From Pseudanabaena sp. Chao 1811 (lineage in GTDB: Bacteria > Cyanobacteriota > Cyanobacteriia > Pseudanabaenales > Pseudanabaenaceae): a stretch of DNA of 64,000 bases. The notes beneath the pieces are model-generated. The model had not been told where the DNA came from and made no database searches. It worked only from the letters and a program-made list of their open reading frames with translations. Below are positions 16,049-24,886 of the stretch, in pieces (position 1 is the stretch's first letter; each line of letters opens with the position of its first letter). The DNA is taken from the NCBI RefSeq assembly GCF_027942295.1, contig NZ_CP101416.1, positions 3,210,501-3,274,500 on the forward strand, in the 5' to 3' direction. Position numbers and translations under genes: made by a program.

Positions 16049-17554
16049 TTATTCGCTTTCTTTTACAAAACCAGAATAAGCTTCCATGCCATGTTCAGAT
16101 ATATCAAGTCCCTTGAATTCTTCTTCTGTTTCTACTCGAATACCGCCTGTAATCAAGGAAATTACATACCAAGCAATGAAACTAAATGCAACGGTAAAAC
16201 CACCAACAGAGACAACTCCTAGTAGCTGATATAGAAGTTGATCAAAGCCACCACCGAAGAATAAGCCAGCTTTAGGCCCTGCTCCAGCTTGGAGAATGTA
16301 ACCGCCACCAATGTCTGTTTTTTGACCAACTGCAAATAGACCAACCGAGATAGTCCCCCAGATACCGCAAACTAAGTGAACTGAAGTCGCACCTACAGGA
16401 TCATCAATCTTGAGTTTATCGAAGAATCCAACTGCAAACACCACAATAGTTCCACCAATCGCGCCAATAATGATCGCACTAGGTAAAGTAATCCAAGCAC
16501 AAGGAGCAGTTACAGAGACTAATCCAGCCAAAATACCGTTAACGATCATAGATAGGTCAGGCTTACCAAGATATAACCAAGCCACAATTGTTGCTGCGAT
16601 CCCACCTGCGGAAGCACCCATATTGGTGGTCAAGGCAATATGGGCAATTAAGCGACCATCAGCCGTCATAGTTGAACCGGGGTTAAACCCAAACCACCCT
16701 AACCAAAGAATTAAACATCCTAGAGTTGCCAGACTCATACTATGTCCAGGGATAGCACGGTTTTTGCCATCTTCACCATATCTGCCAAAACGTGAGCCAA
16801 GTAATGCAGCACCAACAAGTGCTGCCCAGCCGCCCGAAGAATGAACTACTGTCGAACCAGCAAAATCATAAAAACCAACTTTGGATAGCCATCCTCCGCC
16901 CCAAATCCAATGTCCTGTGATGGGATAGGACACAGCAACTAAAATAAAGCTAAAGAGCATGAAGGCAAGGAACTTAATCCGCTCAGCTACTGCACCTGAG
17001 ACAATGGTTGCGGCGGTTGCAGCAAACACCAACTGGAATAAAAACTTCGCTTCTAGTGGTACACCTGTCCAGTTAAGTCCGGGGAAATCACCTTTATAAG
17101 CATCAAGGGTTGCAGGACTATTGTCAGCACCACTTAAGAAAAATCCTTTCAGACCAATAAAGAGATTGCCACCACTGTCACCATACATAAAGCCAAAACC
17201 AACTGCCCAGTAAGCAATGGTAGCGATCGCAAATACAATTAAATTTTTGGTGAGAATGTTGACCGTATTTTTGCGACGACAAAATCCAGACTCAACCAAA
17301 GCAAACCCAGCATTCATAAAAAAGACGAGGAAAGCTGCAACTACTACCCAAAGAGTATCCAATCCAACTTTGAGAGCATCGACACTTTCCTTAACTTTCT
17401 CAGCAGTTAAAGGTTCAGGAGTAGGTGTAGCGGCAGTTTGAGCCGTAGCTGCATACACCCAAAAAACACCGATAATTGCTGCAAGGGGAATACAAGCAGT
17501 CCAATTGACTGAACTTTTAAGTCCCCTTCTTTGATTTGTTTTATAAACCAACAC
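16049..17554 (-). CDS. amt: Ammonium transporter (Amt family), copy A
   Basis: 501 residues, start GTG 17552-17554 with GAGGAG nine bases upstream. An N-terminal export signal/hydrophobic segment (residues about 17-40) precedes 11 membrane helices of the Amt/MEP/Rh fold. Seen: FFMNAGFALVESGFCRRKN, VHSSGGWAALVGA, LGWFGFNPGS and the pore histidines in VHSSGG and SVHLVCGIWG. It moves ammonium (as NH3 or NH4+) inward when nitrogen is low. An NtcA-type site lies about 100 bases upstream of the start. Copy B lies just upstream on the same strand, 280 bases away. Confidence 0.95.
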   Translation of the reverse strand: MLVYKTNQRRGLKSSVNWTACIPLAAIIGVFWVYAATAQTAATPTPEPLTAEKVKESVDALKVGLDTLWVVVAAFLVFFMNAGFALVESGFCRRKNTVNILTKNLIVFAIATIAYWAVGFGFMYGDSGGNLFIGLKGFFLSGADNSPATLDAYKGDFPGLNWTGVPLEAKFLFQLVFAATAATIVSGAVAERIKFLAFMLFSFILVAVSYPITGHWIWGGGWLSKVGFYDFAGSTVVHSSGGWAALVGAALLGSRFGRYGEDGKNRAIPGHSMSLATLGCLILWLGWFGFNPGSTMTADGRLIAHIALTTNMGASAGGIAATIVAWLYLGKPDLSMIVNGILAGLVSVTAPCAWITLPSAIIIGAIGGTIVVFAVGFFDKLKIDDPVGATSVHLVCGIWGTISVGLFAVGQKTDIGGGYILQAGAGPKAGLFFGGGFDQLLYQLLGVVSVGGFTVAFSFIAWYVISLITGGIRVETEEEFKGLDISEHGMEAYSGFVKESE

Positions 17555-17651
17555 TCTAAAACTCTCCTCAGCGAAGTAATATACCGATGCAAATAAAAAG
17601 AATACAAAGCCTAATTACTTTCATAACACCAGATTCAAGTATGTACACTTT

Positions 17652-17665
17652 GTATAAACATATAC
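17652..17665 (-). promoter_or_regulatory. NtcA-type binding site upstream of amt copy A
   Basis: GTA-TAAACATA-TAC matches the NtcA consensus GTA-N8-TAC exactly. On the minus strand a possible minus-10 element TGTTAT follows after 23 bases, close to the spacing of class II NtcA-activated promoters, and the start codon is about 98 bases away. No equal site was found in the gap upstream of copy B. Confidence 0.65.
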
Positions 17666-17834
17666 ATTTTGGACTCTAACAATTATTTCCAAGCCCAAAA
17701 TAGCAACGAAAAAAGGCTATGAAAAGCATAGAAGAACTTGGATGTTATCCGATTGATGTTCTATGCTTTTGACATTAACGGGAAGCTCGTAGAACTTACT
17801 GTTAATATGTATGAGATTATTTTCAGGAAAAATC

Positions 17835-19412
17835 TTAGTCTTCAGAGGACTTTGAGCTAGCAAATACGCCAGAACCAAAGTCACTACCATAACCTTCTTC
17901 ACCATGCACAGGTAAATCGATACCCTGCTCTTCGATCGAAGGTGCTACTCTTAATTCCATAAATAGTTTTAAGACTTGAAGAATAATAAATGTGGCGATC
18001 GCTGCAAATATATAGGTAACAGCAACACCTTCAAATTGCTTCCAAATTAAACCAGGATTGCCATCTAAAAGTCCAAGACCAGCTTCTCCGCCAAAAGCAG
18101 CTTTTGTTGCAAATACACCCGTTAACATAGCGCCAACAGTTCCACCAACACCATGCACAGAGAAAGTATCAAGCGAATCATCAAACTTGAATTTGGCACG
18201 TAAACTCACAGCAATAAAACAGCACACAGATGTAATCGAGCCAATTAGAATTGCACCAATGGGAGTTACAAAGCCTGCCGCAGGCGTAATTCCAACTAAT
18301 CCAGCTAAAAATCCGCTAGCAATACCGACTGCCGTTGGCTTACCACGTAATATCCATTCAACTAATAGCCATGTGAGTCCACCAGATGAAGTGGAGACAG
18401 TAGTTGACACAAATGCAACAGCTGCGAGTGGTCCAGCCGCCAGAGCGCTACCAGCATTAAAACCAAACCATCCGAACCAAAGTAAGCCAATTCCTAAAAG
18501 TACATATGGCACATTGTGGGGAGTATGTGGTCTAGTTGCAAAGTCTTTACGAGAGCCAACTACTAAAACAGCTACTACAGCAGCAACACCAGAACTGATA
18601 TGAACAACTGTTCCGCCAGCAAAGTCTAAAGCTCCAAGTTCTTGCAGAAAGCCACGTCCCCAGACCATATGGGCAAGAGGTGAGTAAACCAAAGTTGACC
18701 AGAGCAGAATAAACCAAAAATAAGCCTTGAAGCTCATCCGTTCAACGATCGCACCCGAAATTAATGCAGGTGTAATGATCGCAAACATCATTTGGTAAAC
18801 CATGAACACAGCATGGGGGATCGTACCTGCATAACCAATAGGATCGGGAGCATCAAACTTAACCCCATTGAGAAATACCCAATCAATTCCACCAATAAAC
18901 TTTTCTAGCCCTTGTCCAAAAGTACCCTTAGCCACTTCAGCAGTTACATCAAAGGCGAGGCTATATCCCCATAACACCCAAGTAACACCGACAACTGCCA
19001 TGAGCAATAAACTCATCATCATCGTGTTCAGCACATTTCGGGTTCTGACTAAACCTCCATAGAAAAATGCTAACCCTGGAGTCATCAACAAAACCAGCGC
19101 AGCAGCTACCAGCATAAATGCAGTATCGCCAGCAACGATTGGTGAAGGTTTAAGCAACTTATCAAGTCCTTCTTTCTCCTCTTTAGTTAGAGTTACACCA
19201 CTAGATGCTGGTACTGATGTAGGCGCAGGAGACACACTAGGTGAAGGAGAAGCTGAAGCGCTAGGCGAAGGGCTTGCCGAAGGAGAAGCCGTTTCTGTAG
19301 GGCTAGCTGTGGCAGAGGGGGAAATCGTTGCTTGCGCCCAAGTTTGACCTGTAAAAGGAAAACTCACTAACCACAAAACTAGCAACGCACTCAGTAGAAA
19401 TTTTTTGATCAC
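17835..19412 (-). CDS. amt: Ammonium transporter (Amt family), copy B, with Pro/Ser-rich N-terminal linker
   Basis: 525 residues from GTG 19410-19412, which has AAAGGA upstream and opens a good signal peptide (KKFLLSALLVLWLVSFPF, cut near TWAQ); the frame continues upstream but that stretch lacks signal character. Residues about 25-70 are a repetitive Ser/Pro/Ala/Thr linker (PSASPSPSASASPSPSVSP), expected outside the membrane. The Amt body follows with FFYGGLVRTRNVLN, VHISSGVAAVVA, LWFGWFGFNAGS and FSVHGVGGTVG pore-histidine segments. The linker is unusual for Amt proteins, which normally have a short N-terminus. Confidence 0.93.
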   Translation of the reverse strand: MIKKFLLSALLVLWLVSFPFTGQTWAQATISPSATASPTETASPSASPSPSASASPSPSVSPAPTSVPASSGVTLTKEEKEGLDKLLKPSPIVAGDTAFMLVAAALVLLMTPGLAFFYGGLVRTRNVLNTMMMSLLLMAVVGVTWVLWGYSLAFDVTAEVAKGTFGQGLEKFIGGIDWVFLNGVKFDAPDPIGYAGTIPHAVFMVYQMMFAIITPALISGAIVERMSFKAYFWFILLWSTLVYSPLAHMVWGRGFLQELGALDFAGGTVVHISSGVAAVVAVLVVGSRKDFATRPHTPHNVPYVLLGIGLLWFGWFGFNAGSALAAGPLAAVAFVSTTVSTSSGGLTWLLVEWILRGKPTAVGIASGFLAGLVGITPAAGFVTPIGAILIGSITSVCCFIAVSLRAKFKFDDSLDTFSVHGVGGTVGAMLTGVFATKAAFGGEAGLGLLDGNPGLIWKQFEGVAVTYIFAAIATFIILQVLKLFMELRVAPSIEEQGIDLPVHGEEGYGSDFGSGVFASSKSSED

Positions 19413-19808
19413 AGACTCTATCCTTTCGCAAAATTTTCTTGTTATCACAATAAGGCGACATGAGTTGGTTAAGCACCGTTTCTGAGAGCATTCCATGACT
19501 GAAAGCTAAAAACTTAATGGTACTCAATACTCATTTTTTATAGTTACCATAGAGAATTTATTCAAGAATGATTTCATCAACTTATAAGGCATCAATTTGT
19601 ATTAGAAGTTACATTCACAACTTAGAAGCGACAAAAACTGGTAATTACTGCTCAAATACCCCAGAGGATAAAATCTCTAAAGACCAAAATGCAGTAATTC
19701 TTAATTCCTTTTGTGAATTTCATCACACGCTGAAAAACTCCTGTGCTAGAGTTGGTGTAATTTTAAAATCTCGCATTCCTCACTCACATAACTTTTCAGG
19801 AAGTTGAC
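19413..19808. other. Divergent gap between amt copy B and the S41 protease gene
   Basis: 396 bases, moderately A/T-rich. An open frame (19568-19807) ends one base before the protease ATG but has poor composition for a protein and no ribosome-binding site, so it is not called. The stretch should carry both promoters; I could not assign boxes, and no GTA-N8-TAC was seen. Confidence 0.5.
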
Positions 19809-21074
19809 ATGGCAAAAGGCGGACTTGTACTTGGTACAACAGCAGCATTAGCGGCGGCTGTCGCAGTTGTTGGTTTTCAGCTAGCAAATCCTAGCATCGC
19901 CGCATTTCGGGATAGCCCCAAAGAAATCGTTGACGAAGCTTGGCAGCTTATTAATCGGGAATATGTCGATGGCTCTTTTAATAAAGTAGACTGGCGGCAA
20001 GTTAGACGGCAGTATGTCGAAAATCGTGACTACTCATCCAAGGCTGAAGCCTATCGCTCAGTTAGGGAAATGCTCAAACTACTTGATGATCCATACACAC
20101 GCTTTATGGATCCTGAACAATTTAAGAGTATGCAAATCGACACTTCGGGGGAACTTACAGGGGTCGGTATTCAACTTGGTATGGATGATGCAACTAAGCA
20201 ACTAACAGTTGTTGCACCCATCGAAGATTCGCCCGCAGCTCGGGCTGGGGTTTTGACTAAGGACATCATTACTTCGATCGCCAATAAATCCACAGATGGC
20301 ATGGATATTAATCAAGCCGTGGCACTAATTCGTGGACCTGCTGGCACAAAGGTTAAGTTGGGGATCAAACGTGGCGATCGCCAATTTGACATTGAGCTAG
20401 AAAGAGCTAAGATTGAAATTCACCCAGTCAAGGCGGAATTGCGCGATACCAATATTGGTAAAGTGGGCTATATCAGCCTGCGTCAGTTTAATGCAAATGC
20501 AGCAAGTGATATGCGTAAGGCAATCCAAGATCATATCAGTAAAGGTGCAGTGGGCTTTGTCCTAGATTTACGCTCTAATCCCGGAGGTTTGCTCTATTCC
20601 AGCGCAGAAATTGCCAGAATGTGGCTTGATAATGCCACCATTGTTTCGACCATTGATCGCAAGGGCGAAAATGAGCGTCTTACTGCTAATCGCCAATCTC
20701 TGACCAATAAGCCATTAGTTGTTTTGGTTGATGGCGGTTCCGCCAGTGCCAGCGAAATCTTGTCTGGGGCTTTGCAAGATAACAAACGGGCAGTCATTGT
20801 CGGTACGAAAACCTTTGGTAAAGGTTTAGTACAGTCGGTACATTCCTTGAGCGATGGCTCAGGCATGGCGGTAACGATCGCGAAATACTACACTCCTAGT
20901 GGTCGCGATATTAACCACATGGGCATTGTGCCTGATCGTATAGTTGAGTTGACTAAGGAAGATCTCGAAAAACTCAATAAAAATCGTGATCTTGTCGGAA
21001 CGACTGCTGATCCACAATTTGCCAAGGCGATCGACATCCTCTCTAGCGAACTGAAAAATGTAAGCTCTCGTTAA
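19809..21074 (+). CDS. S41-family C-terminal processing peptidase
   Basis: 421 residues with an N-terminal membrane/signal segment (residues 5-32), a PDZ domain (about 95-190) and the tail-specific protease core. The Ser-Lys dyad is Ser313 in GGSASASE and Lys338 in TFGKGLVQ, with the 25-residue spacing of the D1-protein processing enzyme. It acts in the thylakoid lumen or periplasm. Cyanobacteria usually have three Ctp paralogues (CtpA matures D1); which one this is cannot be decided here. AGGAAGTTGAC precedes the ATG. The stop is followed after 6 bases by a convergent-pair repeat. Confidence 0.92.
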   Translation: MAKGGLVLGTTAALAAAVAVVGFQLANPSIAAFRDSPKEIVDEAWQLINREYVDGSFNKVDWRQVRRQYVENRDYSSKAEAYRSVREMLKLLDDPYTRFMDPEQFKSMQIDTSGELTGVGIQLGMDDATKQLTVVAPIEDSPAARAGVLTKDIITSIANKSTDGMDINQAVALIRGPAGTKVKLGIKRGDRQFDIELERAKIEIHPVKAELRDTNIGKVGYISLRQFNANAASDMRKAIQDHISKGAVGFVLDLRSNPGGLLYSSAEIARMWLDNATIVSTIDRKGENERLTANRQSLTNKPLVVLVDGGSASASEILSGALQDNKRAVIVGTKTFGKGLVQSVHSLSDGSGMAVTIAKYYTPSGRDINHMGIVPDRIVELTKEDLEKLNKNRDLVGTTADPQFAKAIDILSSELKNVSSR

Positions 21075-21080
21075 GCTAGT

Positions 21081-21232
21081 TAACGTCAGTTCGGGTTAAG
21101 CTGGCAAATTTTTTTAAAATCCCAAAAGTAAAAGCCTTGCTTAGCAAGGCTTTTACTTTTGGGATTTGAGTTCGGGTTAAGCTGGCAAACTCTCTCTCAA
21201 ATCCCGTTTCAAATTATCTCGAACTCGCGTTA
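21081..21232 (+). repeat. Convergent-pair repeat, copy 2
   Basis: 152 bp. Left end TAACGTCAGTTCGGGTTAAG is 6 bases after the protease stop; right end ATCTCGAACTCGCGTTA. The first hairpin (core GCCTTGCTTAGCAAGGC) is intact. In the second, the left arm has been replaced by another copy of GTTCGGGTTAAGCTGGCAAA, so only the right arm CTCTCTCAAATCCC remains. The facing gene ends at 21282. Confidence 0.85.
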
Positions 21233-21281
21233 GTTAGTAGTTTATTTGAGTGAAGCGCCCCCTAGATGGCGCTTCACTCAT

Positions 21282-21731
21282 TTAGGATTCAACACGGGTT
21301 AGAACTGCTTCCATAGTGCTTTCGAGATTTTGTCCTGCAATAATGCCGCTAGCTAGAGAATAAATATTACTATCGCGACGATAAAGCGTTTGAAAGCCTG
21401 TACGCATTCTTTTGTCGCCCATGACCCAATAGCGCTGAATAATTGAATCTGGTCCAATTATACCTTCGCCTTCTACTTTGCCCAGAGAGCTATCATCAAC
21501 TACATAGGTAAAACGGCGCTCATCGGAGTCAATGCGACCTTTATAAGCCATGGTCAACTCTTCGCGATCACTATTAGGAAAGGTCAGCTTCGTGACCATC
21601 GTAAACCAGAAATTATCCCTCGACCAACCTACTAAAGTTCTACCTTTGACCTCAATAGGCAGTGAGTCTCTCTCTATCCAGTTGCCTTCGAGAGTCCATT
21701 TCCCAGGTTGAACTAAAAAGGTATGCGCCAC
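21282..21731 (-). CDS. Unrecognised beta-rich protein
   Basis: 149 residues, no signal peptide. Many Trp/Tyr/Arg residues in alternating beta strands (GKWTLEGNWIERD, NFWFTMVTKLTF, RFTYVVDDSSLGKVEGEG, IIQRYWVMGD), then a C-terminal segment TLYRRDSNIYSLASGIIAGQ that looks conserved. The strand pattern recalls a calycin-like barrel, but no family is claimed. Upstream (same strand) is the response regulator at 21826, 94 bases away. Confidence 0.65.
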   Translation of the reverse strand: MAHTFLVQPGKWTLEGNWIERDSLPIEVKGRTLVGWSRDNFWFTMVTKLTFPNSDREELTMAYKGRIDSDERRFTYVVDDSSLGKVEGEGIIGPDSIIQRYWVMGDKRMRTGFQTLYRRDSNIYSLASGIIAGQNLESTMEAVLTRVES

Positions 21732-21825
21732 AGTGTTTATCAGCTTAATTTATTACCTATTATATCTCTCGGTAGCAACTGTCAGTACAAAAGCGAGAAA
21801 GTATGAGCAGTAAGAAAAATTCACT

Positions 21826-22482
21826 TTAACTGACGAGTCCTGAGCGTAAGGCAATAACGGCAGCCTGTACGCGATCATCTACAGAAAGCTTGTTCATAAT
21901 GCCACGTACATGGGTCTTAATCGTATTAGGACTGAGGTAAAGCTGTTTGGCAATCTCAGGGTTACTTTTTCCTTCAACGATTAGTTTCAGTACTTCTAGT
22001 TCTCTTTGGGATAAATGGGAAGTGTTCTCAGCTTGGATGGGTGGCTTGAGATGATCCATGACTTTGCGAGCAATTTGAGGATCGAGGTAAGTTGCACCAT
22101 CCTTTGCCGCCGCAAAAGCCGCTAAAAGGCTTTCTGTATTTGTACCTTTGACGCAATAGGCATCAGCACCACTTGAGAGGGCAGCAATGATTTCTGTGTC
22201 ATCAGTATGTGAGCTGAGCATCACAACATGTACATTCGGTAGACTAGTCTTAATTTTTTGAGTTGCAGAAATTCCATCTAGTCTTGGTAATCCAATATCC
22301 ATCACAATAATGTCAGGTATTAATTCCTGCGCCATTCTCACACCGATATAACCATCCTCTGCGATGCCGATCACTGTGATATTTGGTGCTTGAGAGAGGG
22401 ATTGTTCTAATCCAAGTTGGATCAATGGATCATCTTCAACAATTAGAACTCTCAGAGGTTTCGAAGCTTCTGTCACAGTCAT
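21826..22482 (-). CDS. NarL/FixJ-type response regulator
   Basis: 218 residues: receiver domain (residues about 10-130) with acidic pocket Glu16-Asp17-Asp18, phosphoacceptor Asp62 in VMDIGLPRLDG, the Ser of VVMLSSHTD and the Lys of YCVKGTN; then a LuxR-type helix-turn-helix (LSQREL..VEGKSNPEIAKQLYLSPNTIKTH). It should bind DNA as a dimer once phosphorylated. No histidine kinase is adjacent, so the partner is unknown. It lies next to an element with terminal repeats and the RNA-repair pair on the opposite strand. Confidence 0.93.
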   Translation of the reverse strand: MTVTEASKPLRVLIVEDDPLIQLGLEQSLSQAPNITVIGIAEDGYIGVRMAQELIPDIIVMDIGLPRLDGISATQKIKTSLPNVHVVMLSSHTDDTEIIAALSSGADAYCVKGTNTESLLAAFAAAKDGATYLDPQIARKVMDHLKPPIQAENTSHLSQRELEVLKLIVEGKSNPEIAKQLYLSPNTIKTHVRGIMNKLSVDDRVQAAVIALRSGLVS

Positions 22483-22644
22483 AATTCTAAATTTCTCTCA
22501 ATTTAGTTTGTTTGTCTTAGATTATATATAGCTGTCGTCACTTTGGTTAAGTAAATTGAGAGGTGGTAAGCATTGCTACTTTTCAATTTGCTATAGTCCG
22601 TAAAACAAACGAATTGCTATACTAGCGATCGCTAGCCACTGAAG

Positions 22645-22748
22645 TATAGCGGTTTTCATTTTGACTACGGTAAAATGAAACTCCAAAGCCTTACTGTGAT
22701 TTATTTTTGGTTTTTAAATGAGTATACACTCATTTAAAAACTCCTATA
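22645..22748 (+). mobile_element. Short TIR element type 2, copy 2 (MITE-like)
   Basis: 104 bp bounded by TATAGCGGTTTT and AAAACTCCTATA; same internal order as 7347-7451 (first hairpin with TACGG loop, CTTACTGTGATT spacer, AAATGAGTATACACTCATTT hairpin). It ends 16 bases before the RNA ligase start, so its second hairpin lies within the leader or promoter of that gene. Confidence 0.75.
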
Positions 22749-22764
22749 ATCTAGAGGAAAGAGA

Positions 22765-23814
22765 ATGAGTGCTATCGACTTGGAAAAAACTGATCAATTA
22801 GTTGCAGAAGGATATATCACCAAGCGTCCTCATCCTAGTGGTGAACTCTTTATCTATAACTACACGGCTAAAGCTCAGTATGATCGCCTATGGACACCTG
22901 AAACGATGCAATGTCGAGGTTTGATTTTAGACCGTGAGGGTGCGATCGCGGCTCGACCTTTACCAAAGTTTTTTAACCTTCAAGAATATAAGGAATCGCT
23001 ACCAGCAGAGCCTTTTGATGTTTATGAAAAGCTAGATGGCTCCCTAGGGATTCTCTATTGGTATCAAGACCAGCCCTACATTGCTTCTAGGGGTAGTTTT
23101 AATTCTGACCAAGCAGATAAAGCAAATAAGATATTTCAGGAGCGTTATTCCGATGCAATTCCATTATTAGACAAATCGCTAACTTATTTGTTTGAAATTA
23201 TCTATCCTGCTAATCGGATTGTGGTCGATTATGGTGCATATGAGGCGTTAGTACTATTAGCTGTCATTGAAACGGCATCGGGTCGGGAACATCCCATCGA
23301 AGCATTTACTCATTTGGGTTTTCCCATTGCTAAAAAATATGATGGCTTAAAAGATTTAGAGGCGATCGCTAATCTTAATGAACAGAATCAAGAGGGATTC
23401 GTGATTCGCTTTGGAAGTGGATTACGACTGAAGTTTAAGTTTGCTGATTATGTGAAGTTACACCGTGTCTTGACTCAAGTAACTAGCAAAGTGATTTGGG
23501 AAATGCTGCGCGATCAGACTCCCTTTGAAGATATTTTAGAGCGAGTTCCCGATGAGTTTTATAACTGGGTTAAGGAAACGAAAGCTTCTCTCCTTGCTCA
23601 ATATCAGCAAATTGAGGAGAATGCCAAGGATGACTTTGAGAGGATTGTCGCAATTGTAGATCGGAGCGATCGCAAAGAAATGGCAAAACATATCCTAACT
23701 TGCCAAAATCACACAATTTTATTTTCTCTACTAGATGGTAAAGACTATAGTGACTATATTTGGCGCACGATCAAACCTGCCCATGAAAAGCCTTTCATGG
23801 ATGATGAGAATTAA
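22765..23814 (+). CDS. T4 RNA ligase 1-like protein
   Basis: ATP-dependent ligase that would join 5'-phosphate and 3'-OH RNA ends. 349 residues. Nucleotidyltransferase motifs in order: motif I YEKLDGSLG with Lys89 as the adenylation site, the RG of ASRGSF (about 109), motif IIIa-like YLFEIIYP (141-148), motif IV QEGFVIRF (209-216), motif V RLKFKFADYVKLH (221-233, lysines 223 and 225). The 3' third is helical and variable as in Rnl1. Fold family is Rnl1 and not Rnl2 or RtcB. GAGGAAAGAGA precedes the ATG. The next gene, 60 bases on, is its classical partner enzyme. Confidence 0.88.
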   Translation: MSAIDLEKTDQLVAEGYITKRPHPSGELFIYNYTAKAQYDRLWTPETMQCRGLILDREGAIAARPLPKFFNLQEYKESLPAEPFDVYEKLDGSLGILYWYQDQPYIASRGSFNSDQADKANKIFQERYSDAIPLLDKSLTYLFEIIYPANRIVVDYGAYEALVLLAVIETASGREHPIEAFTHLGFPIAKKYDGLKDLEAIANLNEQNQEGFVIRFGSGLRLKFKFADYVKLHRVLTQVTSKVIWEMLRDQTPFEDILERVPDEFYNWVKETKASLLAQYQQIEENAKDDFERIVAIVDRSDRKEMAKHILTCQNHTILFSLLDGKDYSDYIWRTIKPAHEKPFMDDEN

Positions 23815-23848
23815 AGATAGGTGGCGCTTCGTGCCATCTATCTTTAAT
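23812..23848. repeat. Hairpin between the RNA ligase and kinase genes
   Basis: AAAGATAGGTGGC with GCCATCTATCTTT around a CGCTTCGT apex, one G-U pair. It overlaps the ligase stop codon. It could lower read-through into the kinase gene, or shape mRNA ends. Confidence 0.6.
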
Positions 23849-23874
23849 TTGTTCAATTTAGAGATTACAAAACA

Positions 23875-24720
23875 ATGCTAACAGTCTATTTCACAATTGG
23901 TCTACCCGCTTCAGGCAAATCCACATGGGCAAAAAACAAAGTCGATAAGGCTCCTAATAGCATTAAACGAGTGAATAAAGACGAACTTCGCGCCATGCTG
24001 GATAATTCTTATTTTTCTAAAGGGAATGAAAAATTTGTCCTAGATATTCAAGACTCGATTATTAAAGCTGCTTTAGAAAATGGGAAGCATGTGATCGTTG
24101 ATAATACCCATCTTGCACCTAAGCATGAAGCCAGAATTCGAGAGCTAATTAAGGGTTTAGCGGTACTAGAAATAGTAGACTTTCGCCATGTGCCACTAGA
24201 GATTTGCATCGAGAGGGACTTGAAGCGAATGAACTCCGTGGGCGAGAAAGTAATCCGTGACATGTATAACCAATTCATTGCTCCACCAAGAGCGCCGAAA
24301 CCACCTTATAACCCTAATCTTGCTGATGCAATTATCTGTGATTTAGATGGAACACTGGCTTTGATTGGCGATCGCAGTCCCTACGATGCCGCTAATTGTG
24401 AGAGAGATATCGTCAATGAGCCAGTACGTTCTATTTTACAAACTTCAGGTAAGGCAATCCTATTTGTATCGGGACGAGAGGATAAATTTGAACCACAAAC
24501 CTTAGCATGGTTAGAGAAGCATAATATCTCTTTTGATGGGATCTATATGCGAAAGTCTGGGGATTTGAGAAAAGACAGCATTGTGAAGAAGGAAATTTAT
24601 GAAGAATTTATTCTTGATAAGTACAATGTGGCTTTTGTCCTAGATGATCGCGATCAAGTCGTTAAACTCTGGCGTGATTTGGGTTTAACTTGTCTCCAAG
24701 TTGACTATGGCGATTTTTAG
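23875..24720 (+). CDS. T4 Pnkp-like polynucleotide 5'-kinase/3'-phosphatase
   Basis: 281 residues in the same order and size as bacteriophage T4 Pnkp (301). N-terminal kinase: P-loop GLPASGKST (9-17), DNTHL (about 86-90), and the VNKDELRAML segment with Asp36 near the T4 catalytic Asp35. C-terminal HAD phosphatase: DLDGT (156-160, nucleophile Asp156), SGRED (about 199) and VLDDRDQVV (about 255). The enzyme heals broken RNA by adding a 5' phosphate and removing a 3' phosphate, leaving ends that the neighbouring ligase can seal. Same strand as the ligase. No anticodon nuclease is in the window. Confidence 0.9.
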   Translation: MLTVYFTIGLPASGKSTWAKNKVDKAPNSIKRVNKDELRAMLDNSYFSKGNEKFVLDIQDSIIKAALENGKHVIVDNTHLAPKHEARIRELIKGLAVLEIVDFRHVPLEICIERDLKRMNSVGEKVIRDMYNQFIAPPRAPKPPYNPNLADAIICDLDGTLALIGDRSPYDAANCERDIVNEPVRSILQTSGKAILFVSGREDKFEPQTLAWLEKHNISFDGIYMRKSGDLRKDSIVKKEIYEEFILDKYNVAFVLDDRDQVVKLWRDLGLTCLQVDYGDF

Positions 24721-24886
24721 GGTGCTGAACCTATAATTTAGATATTTGCGGCGTTAATCGACATAACTATCTAAATTGTGGGTAGCAAGATATTCTTACA
24801 GAGTATTGCGAGAAACATGTTTTTGGGAATTACGTGAGTATAATTCAAGGGCAAGCCAATCAAAACTCTCTACAGAGTCAATTAAA

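Noticed and set aside
16410-18603. Plus-strand open frames antisense to the two amt genes
   Set aside because: They are Pro/Ala/Thr-rich shadows of strongly conserved transporter codons and have no ribosome-binding sites.
19568-19807. 79-residue frame directly before the S41 protease gene
   Set aside because: No domain or signal features and no ribosome-binding site; it is better read as promoter and leader DNA.
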